10,160 nucleotides of DNA from Nitrososphaerota archaeon (GCA_018263495.1 JAANXC010000042.1:1-10160); one strand, 5' to 3'; positions 1 to 4,996 are shown, counted from the first letter of the stretch. Made by a program: numbers and translations. Notes: generated by a model from the letters alone, not told the origin.

Positions 1-376
1 AATTAATGCTGCTGAAAAATCTAAAAAACTTGTTAAAGTAAAAAGTAAAACAACTATTAAAGGTGGAAAAACACAAATTGGATTTCATGATGGAAGGTCT
101 ATAATTACTGATACAAATGTAAATGTTGATGACACGTGCTTATTACAGATTCCTGAACAAAAAATTTTAGAAATAATCAAGTATGAAAAAAATTCTCAAG
201 TAATTATAACAAATGGAATAAATGCTGGACATATTGAACAAATTAATGAAATTAAGCAGGGTACATTTACACTACCAAAGAGAATTAGCCTTCTTAGAGA
301 TGATAAAGAAATTGAAATTCCTGTAAACATTACTATGGTGGTTGGAAAAGAAAAACCACTAATACAAATTAGGTGA
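1..376 (+). CDS. rps4e: 30S ribosomal protein S4e, C-terminal part (5' end outside window)
   Basis: The frame that begins at base 2 is open from the window edge to a TGA at 374-376 and gives about 124 residues. It reads through a KGGKTQIGFHDGR stretch and ends PVNITMVVGKEKPLIQIR. This matches the C-terminal half of archaeal/eukaryotic S4e, a small-subunit protein with S4-like, central and KOW-type domains that bacteria lack. The position directly before L5 is the classic archaeal spc-operon order (L14-L24-S4e-L5-S14-S8-L6). Only four bases separate its stop from the L5 start, and its last codons (AGGTGA) supply the likely ribosome-binding site of L5, so the two are probably translationally coupled. 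The family call rests on sequence pattern plus synteny; the N-terminal half cannot be seen. Confidence 0.9.
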   Translation, partial: INAAEKSKKLVKVKSKTTIKGGKTQIGFHDGRSIITDTNVNVDDTCLLQIPEQKILEIIKYEKNSQVIITNGINAGHIEQINEIKQGTFTLPKRISLLRDDKEIEIPVNITMVVGKEKPLIQIR

Positions 377-380
377 TAAT

Positions 381-899
381 ATGTCTCAACAAACTCAAAA
401 TTTAATGAAAAAAATTTCACTGGCTAAGGTTGTTTTAAACATGGGAGTTGGAAAATCGGGTGAACCAATAGAAATAGGAAAAAAAACACTCGTCCAAATA
501 ACTGGAAAAAAACCAAATGAAAGAAATGCAAAAAAATCACAGAGGGATTGGGGAGTAAGAAAAGGAGAACCTATTGGTATTGCTGTAACTATTAGAGGTA
601 ATGATGCAACAGAATTATTAAAAAAACTATTAGTAGTAAAAGACAATCAAATTGCAGAAAAAGCATTTGATAACGAAGGAAATTTATCATTTGGAATAAA
701 GGAGCATATTGATATTCCTGGAATAAAATATGATCCTAAGATAGGGATTCTAGGTTTAGAAGTATCAATATCATTGACAAGACCTGGATTTAATATTAAA
801 ATTAATAAAAGTAAAGCAAAGGTTGGAAAAAATCATAGAATAACAAAAAATGATGCGATTAAATTTTTAACTGAAGAATTTGGGGTGAAAATTGTATAA
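381..899 (+). CDS. rpl5: 50S ribosomal protein L5
   Basis: This 172-residue protein is the usual size for archaeal L5, which binds 5S rRNA in the central protuberance of the large subunit. Diagnostic segments are the N-terminal KVVLNMGVGKSGEPIEIG, then QITGKKPNERNAKKSQRDWGVRKGEPIG, and the later FGIKEHIDIPGIKYDPKIGI and LTRPGF. The start follows AGGTGAT (371-377), which overlaps the S4e stop and serves as a close Shine-Dalgarno. The stop TAA shares its last base with the S14 ATG, giving a one-base overlap and implying translational coupling. Base composition matches its neighbours, and nothing in it looks broken. Confidence 0.97.
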   Translation: MSQQTQNLMKKISLAKVVLNMGVGKSGEPIEIGKKTLVQITGKKPNERNAKKSQRDWGVRKGEPIGIAVTIRGNDATELLKKLLVVKDNQIAEKAFDNEGNLSFGIKEHIDIPGIKYDPKIGILGLEVSISLTRPGFNIKINKSKAKVGKNHRITKNDAIKFLTEEFGVKIV

Positions 900-1093
900 T
901 GGTCAAAGATAGATCATTTGGAGATCGTGGAACAGGTTATACACCAAGAAATGAAAAAAAAATTGGAAGAGGTTCTAGATGGTGTAAAAGATGTGGTGAT
1001 TATACAGCAGTTATTCAAAAGTATGACCTATACTTATGTAGACGTTGTTTTAGAGAGGTAGCAATTTCTTTAGGATTTAAAAAAAATGGATAG
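899..1093 (+). CDS. rps14: 30S ribosomal protein S14, zinc-binding type
   Basis: This 64-residue small-subunit head protein has a four-cysteine zinc site: CKRC at residues 29-32 and CRRC at 47-50. That is the short zinc-binding S14 form typical of archaea. The RGTGYTPRNEKKIGRGSRW segment before the first cysteine pair is very basic, as expected for rRNA contact. The ATG overlaps the L5 stop by one base, and a GGGGTGA purine run at 882-888 provides a ribosome-binding site about ten bases upstream. S8 follows after seven bases. At 64 residues it is slightly longer than many archaeal S14 proteins (about 50-56), because of its N-terminal extension. Confidence 0.96.
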   Translation: MVKDRSFGDRGTGYTPRNEKKIGRGSRWCKRCGDYTAVIQKYDLYLCRRCFREVAISLGFKKNG

Positions 1094-1100
1094 ATGAAAT

Positions 1101-1493
1101 ATGCCAACAAATAATATTATAGCAAATCTATTTACTACATTATTCAATACTGAAGATCGAAGAAAGAATAATTGCGTTGTTATACCTACATCAAAACTTG
1201 GGATGGAAGTACTCAAAACTTTAAAGAATGAAGGATATATTGGAGACTTTGAATATACTGATGATAAGCGTGGAGGAAAATTTAAGATCCAACTTTTAGC
1301 AAAAATTACAAAGTGTGGAGCTATTACGCCAAGATTTAAAGTGAAAAAAGATGAATACAATACTTGGGAGCAACAATTTCTTCCAGCGTACAATAGAGGA
1401 ATATTACTTGTAACTACAAATCAGGGTGTGATGTCACATAAAGAAGCTGCAAATAAAAATATTGGAGGGTTTTTGATAGGATATGTCTACTAA
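1101..1493 (+). CDS. rps8: 30S ribosomal protein S8
   Basis: At 130 residues this is the normal length for archaeal S8, a primary binder of the 16S rRNA central domain. Family features seen are DRRKNNCVVIPTSKLGMEVL near the N-terminus, GAITPRFKVKKDEYNTWEQQ in the middle, and the C-terminal GVMSHKEA followed by GGFLIGYVY, which is the conserved archaeal ending. Only seven bases separate the S14 stop from this ATG. The 3' end overlaps the L6 start by 11 bases in a different frame, so ribosomes finishing S8 are already at the L6 start. No Shine-Dalgarno stronger than GATGA is visible, which fits coupling to S14. Confidence 0.97.
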   Translation: MPTNNIIANLFTTLFNTEDRRKNNCVVIPTSKLGMEVLKTLKNEGYIGDFEYTDDKRGGKFKIQLLAKITKCGAITPRFKVKKDEYNTWEQQFLPAYNRGILLVTTNQGVMSHKEAANKNIGGFLIGYVY

Positions 1494-2040
1494 GCAAATA
1501 GAAAACTCTGCGATAGAAATTCAAATACCTAATGATGTTAAAGTAAATTTAAAGGGTAGTATGCTATATGTCCAAGGACCATTAGGTAATGTATATAAAA
1601 ATTTTAAGAAAATTCCAGTTCTTATTGAAATAAATGATAACAAAATACTTCTTAAAAAAACAGGTGAACGAAAAAAATATCAAGCCATACTTAACACATC
1701 TAAATCATTAATCCAAACACTTTGTGCAGGTGTTGTTGATGGATTTACAATAAAAATGAAAATTGTCTATTCGCATTTTCCTATCACTGTTAAGGTAGAA
1801 GGCAAAAATGTTTTAATTGAGAATTTTCAGGGAGAAAGAGCACCAAGAATTTCTACAATAAAGGGAGCAACAAAAGTTGCTGTGAAAGGAGATGATGTTA
1901 TAATAACTGGGCCAGTTTTGACGGATGTTTCACAAACCGCTGCAAATATTCAATTAAAATCAAAGGTAAAAAATAAAGATCATCGTGTATTCCTAGATGG
2001 AATTTATAATTATTCCAAATCAAAAGGAATCGAAAAATAA
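1483..2040 (+). CDS. rpl6: 50S ribosomal protein L6
   Basis: This 185-residue protein has the two-repeat L6 fold expected near the factor-binding site of the large subunit. Segments seen are IQIPNDVKVNLKGSMLYVQGPLG in the first repeat, then GVVDGFTIKMKIVYSHFPITV, and the second-repeat NFQGERAPRISTIKGATKVAV followed by DVIITGPVLTDVSQTAANI. The start lies inside the S8 reading frame (11-base overlap), with GGAGGG at 1464-1469 as a possible ribosome-binding site. In many archaea L32e, L19e, L18 and S5 follow L6. Here the strand instead runs into a T-rich stretch, a tRNA and unrelated small genes, so L6 appears to be the last gene of this transcript. Confidence 0.97.
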   Translation: MSTKQIENSAIEIQIPNDVKVNLKGSMLYVQGPLGNVYKNFKKIPVLIEINDNKILLKKTGERKKYQAILNTSKSLIQTLCAGVVDGFTIKMKIVYSHFPITVKVEGKNVLIENFQGERAPRISTIKGATKVAVKGDDVIITGPVLTDVSQTAANIQLKSKVKNKDHRVFLDGIYNYSKSKGIEK

Positions 2041-2053
2041 GACGATTTATTGC

Positions 2054-2063
2054 TTTTTCTTCT
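2054..2063 (+). terminator. T-rich terminator-like tract after the ribosomal operon
   Basis: A pyrimidine tract, TTTTTCTTCT, begins 14 bases after the L6 stop. Archaeal RNA polymerase can terminate at U-rich tracts without a strong hairpin, and this is the only such tract between L6 and the tRNA. The assignment is inferred from position and composition only. Confidence 0.35.
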
Positions 2064-2069
2064 GATCAT

Positions 2070-2080
2070 AAGGATTAAAT
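2070..2080 (+). promoter_or_regulatory. possible TATA/BRE element for tRNA-Asn
   Basis: AAGGATTAAAT sits about 26-35 bases before the mature tRNA 5' end. That is the right distance for an archaeal TATA box with transcription starting at or just before the tRNA. The match to a TATA consensus is weak, and the tRNA could instead be co-transcribed with the ribosomal operon. Confidence 0.25.
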
Positions 2081-2105
2081 CGCTTTTGACGAGGTTACAA
2101 TCTAT

Positions 2106-2179
2106 GCCGCCCTAGCTCAGCGTGGTAGAGCGTCGGACTGTTAATCCGTTGGTCGTCAGTTCAAGTCTGACGGGCGGCG
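2106..2179 (+). tRNA. tRNA-Asn (anticodon GTT), intronless
   Basis: A full cloverleaf can be drawn. The acceptor stem is GCCGCCC (2106-2112) with GGGCGGC (2172-2178), with discriminator G2179. The D stem is GCTC (2115-2118) with GAGC (2128-2131). The anticodon loop is CTGTTAA (2138-2144) with anticodon GTT at 2140-2142. The T stem is GTCAG/CTGAC around the loop TTCAAGT (2160-2166). The outermost anticodon-stem pair is a T-T mismatch (2133/2149); the other stems pair fully. CCA is not encoded, since CCT follows the discriminator and the tail would be added enzymatically. There is no intron. A perfect palindrome begins three bases after the mature 3' end, which may serve as terminator or processing signal. 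Confidence 0.96.
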
Positions 2180-2182
2180 CCT

Positions 2183-2212
2183 AATATTTCTAAACTCGAG
2201 TTTAGAAATATT
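2183..2212. repeat. 30-bp perfect palindrome, copy 1
   Basis: The sequence AATATTTCTAAA, then the centre CTCGAG, then TTTAGAAATATT is its own reverse complement over all 30 bases. As RNA it can form a 13-bp hairpin with a UCGA tetraloop. It lies directly downstream of tRNA-Asn. A near-identical copy sits at 3463-3492, with only the two bases flanking the TCGA centre changed and pairing retained. The flanking T (before) and G (after) are shared as well, so 30 of 32 bases are identical between copies. It could be a terminator, a processing hairpin, a binding site for a dimeric regulator, or a small dispersed repeat family. Confidence 0.9.
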
Positions 2213-2299
2213 GATCGATTGAACCTAAATGGTGTATGGAATTAGACTGTAACGATCTAATAGATGATCGCATATTAGTAATAATGCAGGAGGTTTACA

Positions 2300-2554
2300 A
2301 TGGCCAGAACTAAAAGGGCCAATCGTTATTGTGTTGATTGTGGTTCTAGGTTAGTTTACTACCCACGTTTATCAAATCCAAAGGCTCCCAATGAATACAG
2401 GGTACTAGTTTATGCGTGTCCAGATTGTAGTAATGATTTCGATAGACCAAAAATGTTCTCAATAAAGAGAAACCAGGTTGAAAATCCCCTTGAAACGGTA
2501 GAAATTGAGATCAAACAAGTTCAAAAACAACTTCAAAATAATCCAAAAAAATAA
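2300..2554 (+). CDS. small zinc-ribbon protein of unknown function
   Basis: This 84-residue protein has two cysteine pairs, CVDC at residues 11-14 and CPDC at 40-43, spaced as in a zinc ribbon. The N-terminus is basic (MARTKRANRY), and the C-terminal third is polar with a Gln/Lys/Asn-rich tail that is likely helical or disordered. A strong AGGAGGT (2288-2294) stands six bases before the ATG, one of the clearest Shine-Dalgarno sites in the window, and fixes the start. Such ribbons bind nucleic acid or mediate protein contacts, but no specific family is recognised, so a role in transcription or translation would be a guess. A small membrane-protein gene follows closely on the same strand. Confidence 0.85.
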   Translation: MARTKRANRYCVDCGSRLVYYPRLSNPKAPNEYRVLVYACPDCSNDFDRPKMFSIKRNQVENPLETVEIEIKQVQKQLQNNPKK

Positions 2555-2564
2555 TAAAATACAC

Positions 2565-2783
2565 TTGGAATCTGAAAGACAAAGAAGTAATTGGTGGTAT
2601 CTCTTACCGATCTTTCTAGGAATAATTGGTGGTATAATCGCATATTTTGCATTAAGAAATGATGATCGTGAAAAGGCAAAAAAATGCCTTTATCTTGGGC
2701 TAATATTGGGGGCAATAGGAATATTTTTTCAGATTTTATTTGCAGAAATTCCAATTGAAGAACAATTTGGTGTAAATATCTAA
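2565..2783 (+). CDS. small two-helix membrane protein
   Basis: From the TTG at 2565 this gives 72 residues. A short polar lead (ESERQRS) is followed by NWWYLLPIFLGIIGGIIAYFAL (first membrane helix), a charged cytoplasmic-type loop RNDDREKAKK, and LYLGLILGAIGIFFQILFA (second helix), with a short acidic tail. The Gly-rich helices around a loop of acidic and basic residues suggest a helical hairpin in the cytoplasmic membrane. An upstream in-frame TTG at 2505 would add 20 residues, but they overlap the zinc-ribbon gene and have low-complexity KN-rich composition, so the shorter start is preferred. Neither start has a good Shine-Dalgarno. The function is unknown; the pattern resembles small membrane proteins common in ammonia-oxidising archaea (recollection, not checked). 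Confidence 0.75.
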   Translation: MESERQRSNWWYLLPIFLGIIGGIIAYFALRNDDREKAKKCLYLGLILGAIGIFFQILFAEIPIEEQFGVNI

Positions 2784-2831
2784 AAATTTCCAAAATAATG
2801 CATACTAGACGAATTATCCAATTTCATGCGT

Positions 2832-2919
2832 AAATGCTCAACCCCACCTATAGATCAAGCCATTTACGAATAATGTGATTTTATCAAAAACAGTGATTTT
2901 AGTGGGGGGTTGAGCATTT
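2832..2919. repeat. 14-bp perfect inverted repeat with 60-base spacer
   Basis: AAATGCTCAACCCC at 2832-2845 and GGGGTTGAGCATTT at 2906-2919 are exact reverse complements. Two further C-G pairs are possible if A2846 bulges. The GC-containing arms stand out in AT-rich surroundings. There is no obvious target-site duplication or transposase, so an RNA stem is favoured over a miniature transposon. Confidence 0.85.
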
Positions 2920-3012
2920 GTTCGTAGATATACAATCCAAACACAAAAACACCCTGCTAGGTCATTTACAAACCGATCATCATTTTTTACTAGGCATGAA
3001 CATTCAACCCCC

Positions 3013-3019
3013 TTTTTTT
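3013..3019 (+). terminator. T7 tract after CCCCC arm, candidate (conditional) terminator
   Basis: Seven Ts follow directly on arm C (TCAACCCCC, 3004-3012), which can pair with GGGGGTTGA at 2905-2913. The stem plus U-run geometry fits a terminator of an RNA starting upstream, about 107 bases before the basic-protein gene. The inter-arm loop is long (about 75 bases), which weakens the hairpin. Confidence 0.4.
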
Positions 3020-3125
3020 GATGAAAAACATGATCGAAAAACCTGATCTTGTCAAAAAAAGACAGTAATTAAGCAAAAAATGGTGACTAACTTCACATAA
3101 AACACAATATTTTAGGGGAAAATTA

Positions 3126-3389
3126 ATGGCAACATCTAAAGCAAAACGTAGTGCTGCTGCAAAAAAGGCAGCACGCACTAGAAAGAGAAACGCTGCAGCT
3201 AAAAAAGCTAAGAGAGCAGCAGCCGCAAGAAGAAGAAAACGTGCCGCCGGTAAGAAAGGCGGCGCCAAGAGAAAAGGCGGAGCCAAGAAACGCGGCGGTA
3301 AGAAGAAAGGCGGCGCCAAGAGAAAAGGCGGAGCCAAGAAACGCGGCGGTAAGAAGAAAGGCGGCGCCAAGAGAAAACGAAAAAGATAA
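3126..3389 (+). CDS. extremely basic Lys/Arg/Ala/Gly repeat protein, possible nucleoid or RNA-binding protein
   Basis: These 87 residues are drawn from only eight amino acids (M, A, T, S, K, R, N, G); 81 of 87 are K, R, A or G, with no acidic or aromatic residue. Residues 1-42 are Ala/Lys/Arg-rich and resemble histone H1 tails. Residues 45-78 are two copies of GGAKRKGGAKKRGGKKK, followed by GGAKRK and a KRKR end. It must bind polyanions and is probably disordered alone; chromatin compaction or ribosome/RNA binding are inferences. AGGGG at 3114-3118 is a possible ribosome-binding site. The repeat half uses GGC, GCC and AAG codons and is far more GC-rich than neighbouring genes, which use GGA, GCA and AAA. 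A T-rich terminator follows. It is not an archaeal histone-fold protein. Confidence 0.85.
   Translation: MATSKAKRSAAAKKAARTRKRNAAAKKAKRAAAARRRKRAAGKKGGAKRKGGAKKRGGKKKGGAKRKGGAKKRGGKKKGGAKRKRKR
3258..3377 (+). repeat. 51-bp perfect tandem repeat within the basic-protein gene (2.35 copies)
   Basis: Unit 1 (3258-3308) and unit 2 (3309-3359) are identical base for base, and the first 18 bases of a third unit follow (3360-3377). Each unit encodes GGAKRKGGAKKRGGKKK. Identity at synonymous positions points to recent duplication or ongoing gene conversion or slippage. Each unit also contains a weaker internal GGCGG-CCAAGA sub-repeat. Confidence 0.95.
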
Positions 3390-3413
3390 ACAATCTTTGA
3401 CGTTGAAAGCCCC

Positions 3414-3427
3414 TTTTTTATTTTTTT
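3414..3427 (+). terminator. T-rich terminator of the basic-protein gene
   Basis: TTTTTTATTTTTTT directly follows a CCCC run, 24 bases after the stop codon. It is the strongest T-tract after a gene on this strand and fits archaeal U-tract termination. Confidence 0.7.
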
Positions 3428-3462
3428 AATTAAACCTAAGATGACTTACTGCATTAGCATGT

Positions 3463-3492
3463 AATATTTCTAAATTCGAATTTAGAAATATT
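3463..3492. repeat. 30-bp perfect palindrome, copy 2
   Basis: AATATTTCTAAA, then TTCGAA, then TTTAGAAATATT is perfectly self-complementary. It has the same arms as 2183-2212, with a C-G pair replaced by T-A around the TCGA centre. It lies in the gap between two convergent genes: 73 bases after the basic-protein stop and seven bases after the stop of the minus-strand PPOX gene. A symmetrical hairpin here could end transcription from both sides. Confidence 0.9.
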
Positions 3493-3499
3493 GTAAATC

Positions 3500-3907
3500 T
3501 TACCCTTGATTCATGCTAATTGAAGGCAAAATATATACACGTTCAGGCTTAATTTTGAAGATTATACGTTTTTCATTAATTCTTTTAAATGGATATTTTT
3601 CCAAATTCATGTATTTCTTGGTCAATTGATCAGCATGGGTATAATCATAATCTGGAATAATTTCTATGACTGTACCCCTAATGGTAGTCATATCAAGAGG
3701 ATTATCATGCGCCACTACACATACTGCTACACGTGAATCATGTAATACATTTCTATGTTTTATTCTGCCTTCAGCAGTATTTACCAAAATATGACCATCC
3801 TGGTAATCACCCCAAACAGGGGTAAGTTGAGGGGAACCATCTAAATTGATTGTTGCAATAAAAATAAGATTTTTTTCCTGAAATAACCTCTCGACTTTTT
3901 GATCCAC
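3500..3907 (-). CDS. PPOX-class flavin/F420-dependent oxidoreductase
   Basis: This 135-residue protein has the split beta-barrel fold of the pyridoxamine 5'-phosphate oxidase-like family. Visible family features are FIATINLDGSPQLTPVWGDYQDGHILVNTAEGRIKHRNVLHDSRVAV (residues 16-62), covering the core strands and the T-x-x-GRIKHRN segment that contacts cofactor phosphate, then RGTVIEI. The size and the TPVW pattern fit the small F420-binding subgroup (TIGR03618-like); F420 rather than FMN is an inference supported by F420 use in ammonia-oxidising archaea. The substrate is unknown. The start is GTG (3905-3907); no nearby ATG would preserve the first strand. It is transcribed divergently from DUF371 across a 50-base gap. 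The palindrome lies directly past its stop. Confidence 0.85.
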   Translation of the reverse strand: MDQKVERLFQEKNLIFIATINLDGSPQLTPVWGDYQDGHILVNTAEGRIKHRNVLHDSRVAVCVVAHDNPLDMTTIRGTVIEIIPDYDYTHADQLTKKYMNLEKYPFKRINEKRIIFKIKPERVYILPSISMNQG

Positions 3908-3927
3908 AAATTAGTTAAAAAAATCTA

Positions 3928-3937
3928 GTATTTATTC
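3928..3937. promoter_or_regulatory. central AT box shared by two divergent genes
   Basis: GTATTTATTC lies midway in the 50-base gap between the PPOX GTG (3907) and the DUF371 ATG (3958), about 25 bases from each start. Archaeal TATA boxes sit about 25 bases before the transcription start, so either gene, or both, could be transcribed as a leaderless mRNA from it. No Shine-Dalgarno precedes either start. Confidence 0.4.
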
Positions 3938-3957
3938 GAGTATTTTTTTAGATCAAT

Positions 3958-4374
3958 ATGAAAATCGAGATCCCATTCAGCGGCCATAAAAATATACTCT
4001 CATTACACAAAAAGACCATAGAAATCACAAAGGATAATGAATTGACCGTTAATGGTGATTGCATTGTTGGCACAAATTCTAGCCTAGCATGCATAGATCT
4101 ACCAGAAAAATTCAAAAAAAAGATACAAAACCCGGATACAACGATTGCGTTTACTATTATAGCTGATAGCTATTCTTTTTCAATACACGGAAAGGGATCA
4201 GAAAAACTAACGCTAAAGCATCCAAATGACATAGTATTACGTAAAAGTGCGTTTACATGTTCTAGAACAATTGCTATAAAATGTGACAAAGCTTCAGACG
4301 ACATACCAAGAGAGATGATAAAAAAACTTCAAAACCCAAAAACTAGTGGAAAATTAGTTATAGAAATAAAATAA
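3958..4374 (+). CDS. DUF371 family protein
   Basis: This 138-residue protein matches the archaeal DUF371 pattern: FSGHKNILSLHKKTIEITKDNELTVNGDCIVGTNSSLAC near the N-terminus (GHxN, then HKxTxEhTKDxxLTxxGDCIxG) and RKSAFTCSRTIAIKCDKAS with IPREMIKKLQNP near the C-terminus. The whole length fits the family and no membrane segment is present, so it is probably soluble and cytoplasmic. The biochemical role of the family is not known to me. The 3' end abuts the stop of the convergent regulator gene with no spacer, so the two transcripts must overlap or end inside each other. Confidence 0.85.
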   Translation: MKIEIPFSGHKNILSLHKKTIEITKDNELTVNGDCIVGTNSSLACIDLPEKFKKKIQNPDTTIAFTIIADSYSFSIHGKGSEKLTLKHPNDIVLRKSAFTCSRTIAIKCDKASDDIPREMIKKLQNPKTSGKLVIEIK

Positions 4375-4878
4375 TTACTTTTTTTCTAACAAATTAGTCA
4401 TAGCTCTATTGATAATTTCCATAATGATGAAGTTGTTGTAATTAATTTGTTGTATTTTTCGTGTCTTCGAAAAATTTTTTGAAATTGGACCGATTACTTT
4501 AGCAAGCTTTAATGATGTTTTTGATATAATCTTTGAATAGTTTTCATCGAAATCTGTTGGTAATGAAAAATCAAGTAGTTTAGTAGATGAACCATAATAT
4601 TTTGTTATTGCGCCTTGTGATTCTTCAATTTTAGTTATTTCAATTAAGCCTGAATCCTTAAGAATTTCAATATGGTGCCGAATTGTTGTAACCGATTTTT
4701 TATAACCAAGTTTTTTAAGTCTACGTCTTATTTGCTCAACATTCAATTGCTTTTTATTCAATAATTCTACAATTTTTCCCCTAGTTGGTCTAGCAAGTGC
4801 ACTAGATACATCATTATTTGTTGTAATCATTCTATCAATGCTAATCTTCTTTTCCATCAATATCGCCATAACATACAT
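4375..4878 (-). CDS. winged-helix (ArsR-like) transcriptional regulator
   Basis: The protein has up to 167 residues. A winged-helix domain spans about residues 25-97: SSALARPTRGKIVELL (helix 1), NVEQIRRRLKKLG (helix 2), SVTTIRHHIEILKDSGLI (recognition helix, ArsR style) and a wing ending GAITKYYG. The C-terminal 65 residues are likely helical and may mediate dimerisation or ligand sensing; no metal-binding cysteines are present. Three Met codons lie at residues 1, 4 and 8. A TAATATAAT box at 4882-4890 is too close to the first ATG but is well placed for a leaderless start at the third (4857), so the true protein may begin MEKKIS. TTAGTA-type dyads upstream are possible operators. The target is unknown. 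Confidence 0.85.
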   Translation of the reverse strand: MYVMAILMEKKISIDRMITTNNDVSSALARPTRGKIVELLNKKQLNVEQIRRRLKKLGYKKSVTTIRHHIEILKDSGLIEITKIEESQGAITKYYGSSTKLLDFSLPTDFDENYSKIISKTSLKLAKVIGPISKNFSKTRKIQQINYNNFIIMEIINRAMTNLLEKK

Positions 4879-4934
4879 CCAATTATATTATTAAAATGGA
4901 ATTTTGTTTAAGTTTATTAACCATTAGCAATAAT

Positions 4935-4981
4935 TTAGTAATGCTACTAATATTATCATTACACTATGAATAAATTAGTAG
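4935..4981. promoter_or_regulatory. TTAGTA/TACTAA dyad plus third half-site, candidate operator
   Basis: TTAGTA (4935-4940), ATGC and TACTAA (4945-4950) form a 6-bp dyad, and a third half-site TTAGTAG lies at 4975-4981. CTACTAAT (4944-4951) with ATTAGTAG (4974-4981) gives an 8-bp inverted repeat. All lie upstream of the winged-helix gene, and dimeric ArsR-type proteins bind such dyads. AT-rich DNA produces chance dyads, so support is moderate. Confidence 0.35.
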
Positions 4982-4996
4982 TGGTTATACGTCATG

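Larger units (their letters stand above)
2784..3125 (+). other. 342-base gene-free stretch with three complementary arms (candidate structured RNA/leader)
   Basis: No convincing protein is encoded here. Arm A (2832-2845, AAATGCTCAACCCC) is an exact reverse complement of arm B (2906-2919, GGGGTTGAGCATTT). Arm B and its right flank (GGGGGTTGA at 2905-2913, TGTTC at 2919-2923) can alternatively pair with arm C (GAACA at 2998-3002, TCAACCCCC at 3004-3012), which is followed directly by seven Ts (3013-3019). A-B and B-C pairing exclude each other, and B-C plus the T-run resembles an intrinsic terminator. A nested 8-bp pair, CGTAAATG (2829-2836) with CATTTACG (2861-2868), competes too. The rest up to the basic-protein gene is A-rich with weak short hairpins. 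It could be a stand-alone small RNA or a conditional leader. Confidence 0.55.

Noticed and set aside
395..646. Minus-strand frame opposite L5
   Set aside because: It is a shadow of the L5 gene, with Phe/Ser-rich composition from the antisense of Lys/Gly codons.
2086..2091. TTGACG resembling a bacterial -35 box before tRNA-Asn
   Set aside because: The gene content is archaeal, which uses TATA/BRE promoters, and no matching -10 box is placed correctly.
2505..2564. Upstream TTG start for the small membrane protein
   Set aside because: The added 20 residues overlap the zinc-ribbon gene and are low-complexity K/N-rich; TTG at 2565 gives a compact two-helix protein. This is not decisive.
2826..2873. 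15-codon frame (MRKCSTPPIDQAIYE) spanning arm A, as a leader peptide
   Set aside because: It has no ribosome-binding site, is very short and shows no codon run typical of attenuation leaders. Such frames arise readily by chance.
2832..2919. Miniature inverted-repeat transposon
   Set aside because: The terminal repeats are perfect, but no target duplication is seen and there is no second copy in the window. Alternative pairing with arm C plus T7 fits an RNA better.
2990..3370. Long minus-strand frame opposite the basic-protein gene, rich in Pro/Phe/Ala/Leu
   Set aside because: It is an antisense reading of the K/R/A/G repeat, which lacks stops by composition. Its upper half simply mirrors the repeat, and the sense frame has a start, a ribosome-binding site and a terminator.
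3258..3377. Possible CRISPR array
   Set aside because: The units are directly tandem with no spacers, lie in frame inside a protein gene, and no cas genes are present.
3151..3429. Second plus-strand frame across the same repeat
   Set aside because: It is a frame-shifted reading of the 51-base tandem repeat, and it runs through the T-rich terminator at 3414-3427.
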